Of a stretch of DNA of 9,757 bases, positions 7,550-9,757 are shown one piece after another. Both the position numbers and the translations under genes were made by a program. This DNA is from CAIVPM01 sp049242885. GTDB lineage: Bacteria > Bacteroidota > Bacteroidia > Chitinophagales > Chitinophagaceae. The notes beneath the pieces are model-generated. The model did not search any database. It was not told where the DNA came from and was given only the letters and a program-made list of their open reading frames with translations. Where the stretch lies: assembly GCA_049242885.1 (NCBI GenBank), contig JBMLOQ010000007.1, forward strand, positions 1-9,757, in the 5' to 3' direction. The first letter of the stretch is position 1. Each line of letters starts with the position of its first letter.

Positions 7550-7921
7550 ATGCGAAATACAGTTGCAAAAACCGAAATAATAAGTTTATTAAATAATTCA
7601 AGTAATGCCTTATCGCATATTGAAATACAAACTGCTTTAAATGGATTGTGCGATAGAGTTACCATTTATAGAGTGCTTGATAGATTAATTGATGAGGGAT
7701 TGCTACACAAAATAATTAATGTAGATGGAGTAGTAAAATATGCAAGCTGTAATAAAAGTTGTACCCACAAACACAGTCATAATCATGTACATTTTAGTTG
7801 TACAAGTTGCAAAAAAGTTACTTGCTTAGAAACTGTTGAGCCTAGTTTTTTAATGCCTAAAAACTATACAGTTACTCAAGTAAATTTTACAGTTTCAGGA
7901 ATTTGTCCTAGTTGTAGTTAA
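7550..7921 (+). CDS. Short Fur-family metal-responsive transcription regulator
   Basis: A 123-residue Fur-superfamily repressor, shorter than the roughly 140-150 residues of classical Fur. The N-terminal winged helix (about 8-65) contains LSHIEIQTAL and DRVTIYRVLDRLIDEGLLHK, the family recognition-helix pattern. The C-terminal dimer and metal domain has two CxxC pairs, C84/C87 (SCTSCKK) and C119/C122, which would hold a structural zinc. A His-rich segment (H73, H75, H77, H79, H81 leading to HVHFSC) would supply regulatory metal ligands. Related short Bacteroidota proteins are usually annotated Fur or transcriptional repressor. Whether it senses zinc, iron or peroxide cannot be told, though the His-rich, Cys-paired form would suit Zur. 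It follows the terminator at 7413-7453, so it has its own transcription unit. Its last 27 bases overlap the convergent XRE gene. Confidence 0.92.
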   Translation: MRNTVAKTEIISLLNNSSNALSHIEIQTALNGLCDRVTIYRVLDRLIDEGLLHKIINVDGVVKYASCNKSCTHKHSHNHVHFSCTSCKKVTCLETVEPSFLMPKNYTVTQVNFTVSGICPSCS

Positions 7922-8149
7922 AGTAGGATTAGTAACTTGTTTTTCATCTTCTACATATTCTAAAATATCTGCTGGCTGGCAGTTTAAAGCTTTGCAAATT
8001 GCTTCTAAAGTACTAAATCTTATAGCTTTTGCTTTACCAGTTTTTAGAATTGATAGGTTAGATAAAGTTAAATCTACTTTTGATGATAATTCGTTTAGCG
8101 ACATTTTACGCTTTGCCATCATTACATCTACGTTTACAATTATTGCCAT
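7895..8149 (-). CDS. Small XRE-family HTH regulator (YozG-like)
   Basis: An 84-residue Cro/C1-type DNA-binding protein. MAIIVNVDVMMAKRKMSLNE leads into the five-helix HTH (about 17-64): LSSKVDLTLSNLSILKTGKA is helices 2-3 and the loop, IRFSTLEAICKALNCQPADIL is helices 4-5. It belongs to the compact YozG-like group commonly found beside DUF2975 membrane proteins. It starts only 2 bp after the DUF2975 stop codon, so the two are cotranscribed and probably translationally coupled. The tail after residue 66 is polar and Thr-rich, and its coding sequence runs 27 bp into the convergent Fur-family gene. The obvious inferred target is the pair of palindromic sites at its own operon promoter (8716-8748). 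No sensor domain is present, so the membrane partner or protein abundance may set its activity. Confidence 0.93.
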   Translation of the reverse strand: MAIIVNVDVMMAKRKMSLNELSSKVDLTLSNLSILKTGKAKAIRFSTLEAICKALNCQPADILEYVEDEKQVTNPTLTTTRTNS

Positions 8150-8151
8150 AG

Positions 8152-8688
8152 TTATACAGTTAAATCAATTTCGTTTTGTAATTCAATTCCTTTTTTAAAT
8201 ATCAATGAAATCACAAATAATATGGCCGAAAGCATTAAATAGGCATAGCTATCGTTCCAAAAATTAGAAACTTCATCAACAAAATAGCCTTTTTTAGATA
8301 ACTGAATAGTATACTTAGTTGCAATATAACTAGCAAGTCCAACCCCAAAGCCTAAATAACTTATTTTAGATATAATGTTTGAAACCTCAATGCTAAAAGG
8401 TTTTTGTAAATTAAGAATTTTAAATAATGAAAGTACTAAGTAAAATGTATAAGCTTTCATAAATGAAATACCTATAATTAAACTAAAAAGACAACTATAT
8501 AAGTAAAAACTTTGGTGATAAATAGAGCTAAGGTTTAAGCCTAAGTATAAATTTTCGGCAGCAATAGGTTTAAAAATACTATATATGTAATTAAACAAAA
8601 GGGCACCTGTTTGTACACAAAGCCCAGCAAATATTAGCCAGCAAAAAAGTTTAATTAAGTTCCAAGTAAATTTTGTTTCTTTTTTCAT
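8152..8688 (-). CDS. DUF2975 membrane protein
   Basis: A 178-residue inner-membrane protein of the DUF2975 family, whose function is unknown. Four hydrophobic segments are visible, at about 12-36, 60-88, 106-125 and 147-164. The family signature is the QKPFSIEVSNIISKISYLGFG region (95-115), just before and into the third segment. The start is the ATG at 8686-8688. The in-frame TTG at 8707-8709, which would add seven residues, is the end of the -7 promoter box and so cannot be the start. The XRE gene begins 2 bp after its stop. DUF2975 plus YozG-like XRE pairs recur across Firmicutes and Bacteroidota, so the pairing itself is evidence for a joint role, possibly membrane-linked regulation. That role is inference. 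Confidence 0.9.
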   Translation of the reverse strand: MKKETKFTWNLIKLFCWLIFAGLCVQTGALLFNYIYSIFKPIAAENLYLGLNLSSIYHQSFYLYSCLFSLIIGISFMKAYTFYLVLSLFKILNLQKPFSIEVSNIISKISYLGFGVGLASYIATKYTIQLSKKGYFVDEVSNFWNDSYAYLMLSAILFVISLIFKKGIELQNEIDLTV

Positions 8689-8706
8689 TTTTATTTTATT
8701 TCTATG

Positions 8707-8738
8707 CAAATGTATAATAAATATTTATTGAAAAACAA
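8707..8738 (-). promoter_or_regulatory. Promoter of the DUF2975-XRE operon (TTG-N21-TACATTTG)
   Basis: On the minus strand TTG (8738 to 8736) is followed after 21 nt by TACATTTG (8714 to 8707), an exact -7 match. The start of transcription would be about 10-15 nt before the ATG at 8688. The -33 TTG sits in the inner end of one arm of the inverted repeat at 8719-8747, so a bound repressor would block it. Confidence 0.7.
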
Positions 8739-8748
8739 TAAATATTTT
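8716..8748. promoter_or_regulatory. Probable twin operator of the DUF2975-XRE operon
   Basis: AAATATTTATTG (8719-8730) and CAATAAATATTT (8736-8747) are perfect 12-bp inverted arms with an AAAAA loop. Each arm is also part of its own palindrome: AATAAATATTTATT (8716-8729) is perfectly symmetric and AATAAATATTTT (8737-8748) is nearly so. The two sites are 21 bp apart, two DNA turns, which would put two dimers on the same helix face. They overlie the -33 region. Binding by the small XRE protein is inferred. Confidence 0.6.
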
Positions 8749-8872
8749 CTTTAAATGAAATGGCTGAATTTAAGCTTGAAAATTTTTTATAATAAAGCTT
8801 GATTTAAAATAGAAAATTTCAGTAAGGAATGGTAGTAGTTAAAAATTTTTAGTACTTATGTTTTAAAGTTGA

Positions 8873-8905
8873 TTTGTAATTTATGCCATCATTTCTTTAT
8901 CCTTG
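8873..8905 (+). promoter_or_regulatory. Promoter of mtgA (TTTG-N21-TATCCTTG)
   Basis: TTTG (8873-8876) and TATCCTTG (8898-8905, seven of eight consensus positions) are 21 nt apart. The ATG follows 17 nt after the -7 box. The box also shows that the longer reading frame beginning at 8869 is upstream of transcription and not part of the protein. Confidence 0.6.
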
Positions 8906-8922
8906 CAATTCATTGTAATTAC

Positions 8923-9633
8923 ATGAAAAGAATATTTACATTCATAAAAAAAGTATTCATCTGGGCATTTGTTACTTCATTAATTTACACTTTGTTGTGT
9001 ATAGTTATCATGCCGCCATTAACCATAACACAAGTAAGCAATAGTTTTAATTATGGATTAAAAAGAGATTACATAAGCTGGGACGAAATGGGTAAAAATA
9101 TAAAATGGGCAGCTATTGCAAGTGAAGATCAAGCCTTTGCCGACCACAATGGCTTTGATTGGGATGCTATTGAAAAAAGCCTGAAACCCAAGCCCAGTAA
9201 AAAACGTAAAAAATCTAAAACACCCCTTGGTGGAGGTGCAAGCACAATATCACAACAGGTTGCCAAAAATGTATTTTTATGGCAGGGCAGTGGCATAAGC
9301 AAGTACATACGTAAAGCACCTGAATTTTATTTTACTTTTTTGATTGAGTTGTGTTGGAGCAAAAAACGAATTCTAGAAGTATATCTCAATACTATTGAAA
9401 TGGGGCCTGGTGTTTTTGGAATTGAAGCTGCTGCACAGCATTATTTTAAAAAATCTGCAAAAAATTTAAGTAAAGAAGAGGCTGCAAAAATTGTAGCTTG
9501 TTTTCCTAATCCTAAAATATTTGGTGTAAACCCAATGAGTAGGAGAGTTGCTTGGCGTTACCCACAAATTATAAGAGAAATGAATCATATAAGCGATGAT
9601 GAGGATTTGGAAGATATTGTAAATGCTAAGTGA
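8923..9633 (+). CDS. mtgA: Monofunctional peptidoglycan glycosyltransferase MtgA
   Basis: A 236-residue GT51 enzyme that polymerises lipid II into glycan strands in the periplasm, without a transpeptidase domain. A Lys-rich start and one membrane anchor (about 9-30) precede the catalytic domain. Motifs: EDQAFADHNGFD (68-79, E68 the expected catalytic general base), GASTISQQVAKNVFLW (105-120), RKAPE (130-134) and EVYLNTIEMGPGVFGIEAAA (152-171), followed by the typical FPNPK (194-198). Length is usual for MtgA. The ATG at 8923 is preferred over the upstream TTG at 8869, because the anchor follows at once and the promoter lies between the two. A basic stretch, KPKPSKKRKKSKTPLGG (88-104), lies between the first two motifs and may be longer than in most homologues. 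It is a single-gene unit, unrelated in function to the neighbouring regulatory operon. Confidence 0.96.
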   Translation: MKRIFTFIKKVFIWAFVTSLIYTLLCIVIMPPLTITQVSNSFNYGLKRDYISWDEMGKNIKWAAIASEDQAFADHNGFDWDAIEKSLKPKPSKKRKKSKTPLGGGASTISQQVAKNVFLWQGSGISKYIRKAPEFYFTFLIELCWSKKRILEVYLNTIEMGPGVFGIEAAAQHYFKKSAKNLSKEEAAKIVACFPNPKIFGVNPMSRRVAWRYPQIIREMNHISDDEDLEDIVNAK

Positions 9634-9725
9634 GTCATTGTTCATAAGTCATTGGTCAATAAGTCAATAAGTCAATAAATCAACAATCAAAAATCAACAA
9701 TTTCAAATATTAAATTTTAAATCAA
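9634..9725. repeat. Short tandem repeats after mtgA
   Basis: GTCAATAA is repeated three times head to tail (9655-9662, 9663-9670, 9671-9678), preceded by related words (GTCATTGTTC, AAGTCATTGGTC) and followed by decaying copies (AATCAACAATC, AAAATCAACAATT), ending in an attaaattttaaat tract. There is no hairpin that would serve as a terminator and no coding potential. It is probably slippage-derived intergenic sequence. Confidence 0.7.
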
Positions 9726-9757
9726 TAAAGGCTTTAATATTGCAATCTAAATAATCA

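Noticed and set aside
7895..8709. DUF2975-XRE pair as a toxin-antitoxin module
   Set aside because: Although it is a small two-gene, apparently autoregulated operon, neither protein matches a known toxin, and the four-segment membrane protein fits DUF2975 better.
8772..8800. AAGCTTGA direct repeat 23 bp apart between the XRE operon and mtgA
   Set aside because: Short, lies outside the recognised promoter elements, and is expected by chance in AT-rich sequence.

Overview
The window looks like a chromosomal segment of a low-GC member of the Bacteroidota, most likely in or near Chitinophagaceae/Sphingobacteriales. Evidence: a type IX secretion system plug-family protein, a Bacteroidota-type TonB-dependent receptor without a carboxypeptidase-regulatory domain, an LxxC-type lipoprotein of a Bacteroidota family, A-rich sequence instead of Shine-Dalgarno motifs before the start codons, and several matches to the Bacteroidota promoter consensus (TTG/TTTG, about 16-21 nt, TAnnTTTG). 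No mobile element, CRISPR array, tRNA or rRNA was found. The family-level placement is inference.

Layout. 1-381 is AT-rich with no supportable gene. 382-1926 (minus) is a YifB/ComM AAA+ protein. A divergent promoter region follows, then 2133-3419 (plus) encodes the secreted T9SS plug-family protein. Next comes 3444-3938, a small membrane-anchored protein of unknown function with a GTG start. A 218-bp gap rich in inverted and direct repeats precedes a TonB-dependent receptor (4157-6337). A surface-type lipoprotein (6417-7391) follows, closed by a strong intrinsic terminator (7413-7453). A short Fur-family metalloregulator (7550-7921) converges on, and overlaps by 27 bp, a minus-strand operon encoding a DUF2975 membrane protein and a small XRE-type HTH protein (8688 down to 7895). 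The last gene is a monofunctional peptidoglycan glycosyltransferase, MtgA (8923-9633), followed by a short tandem repeat tract.

How the parts may work together. The small anchored protein, the receptor, the lipoprotein and the Fur-family regulator are a plausible envelope/metal-uptake neighbourhood, but co-regulation is inferred from proximity only. The best-supported regulatory unit is the DUF2975-XRE pair. Its promoter (TTG-N21-TACATTTG) is overlaid by two palindromic sites, AATAAATATTTATT and a near copy, 21 bp apart. That is the architecture expected if the small XRE protein autoregulates the operon. The second regulatory candidate is the 3937-4102 leader before the receptor, where one downstream arm (GAAAATAGAG) can pair with either of two upstream CTCTATTTT copies. 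Most of the window is ordinary housekeeping and accessory sequence. These two regulatory regions are the most interesting parts.
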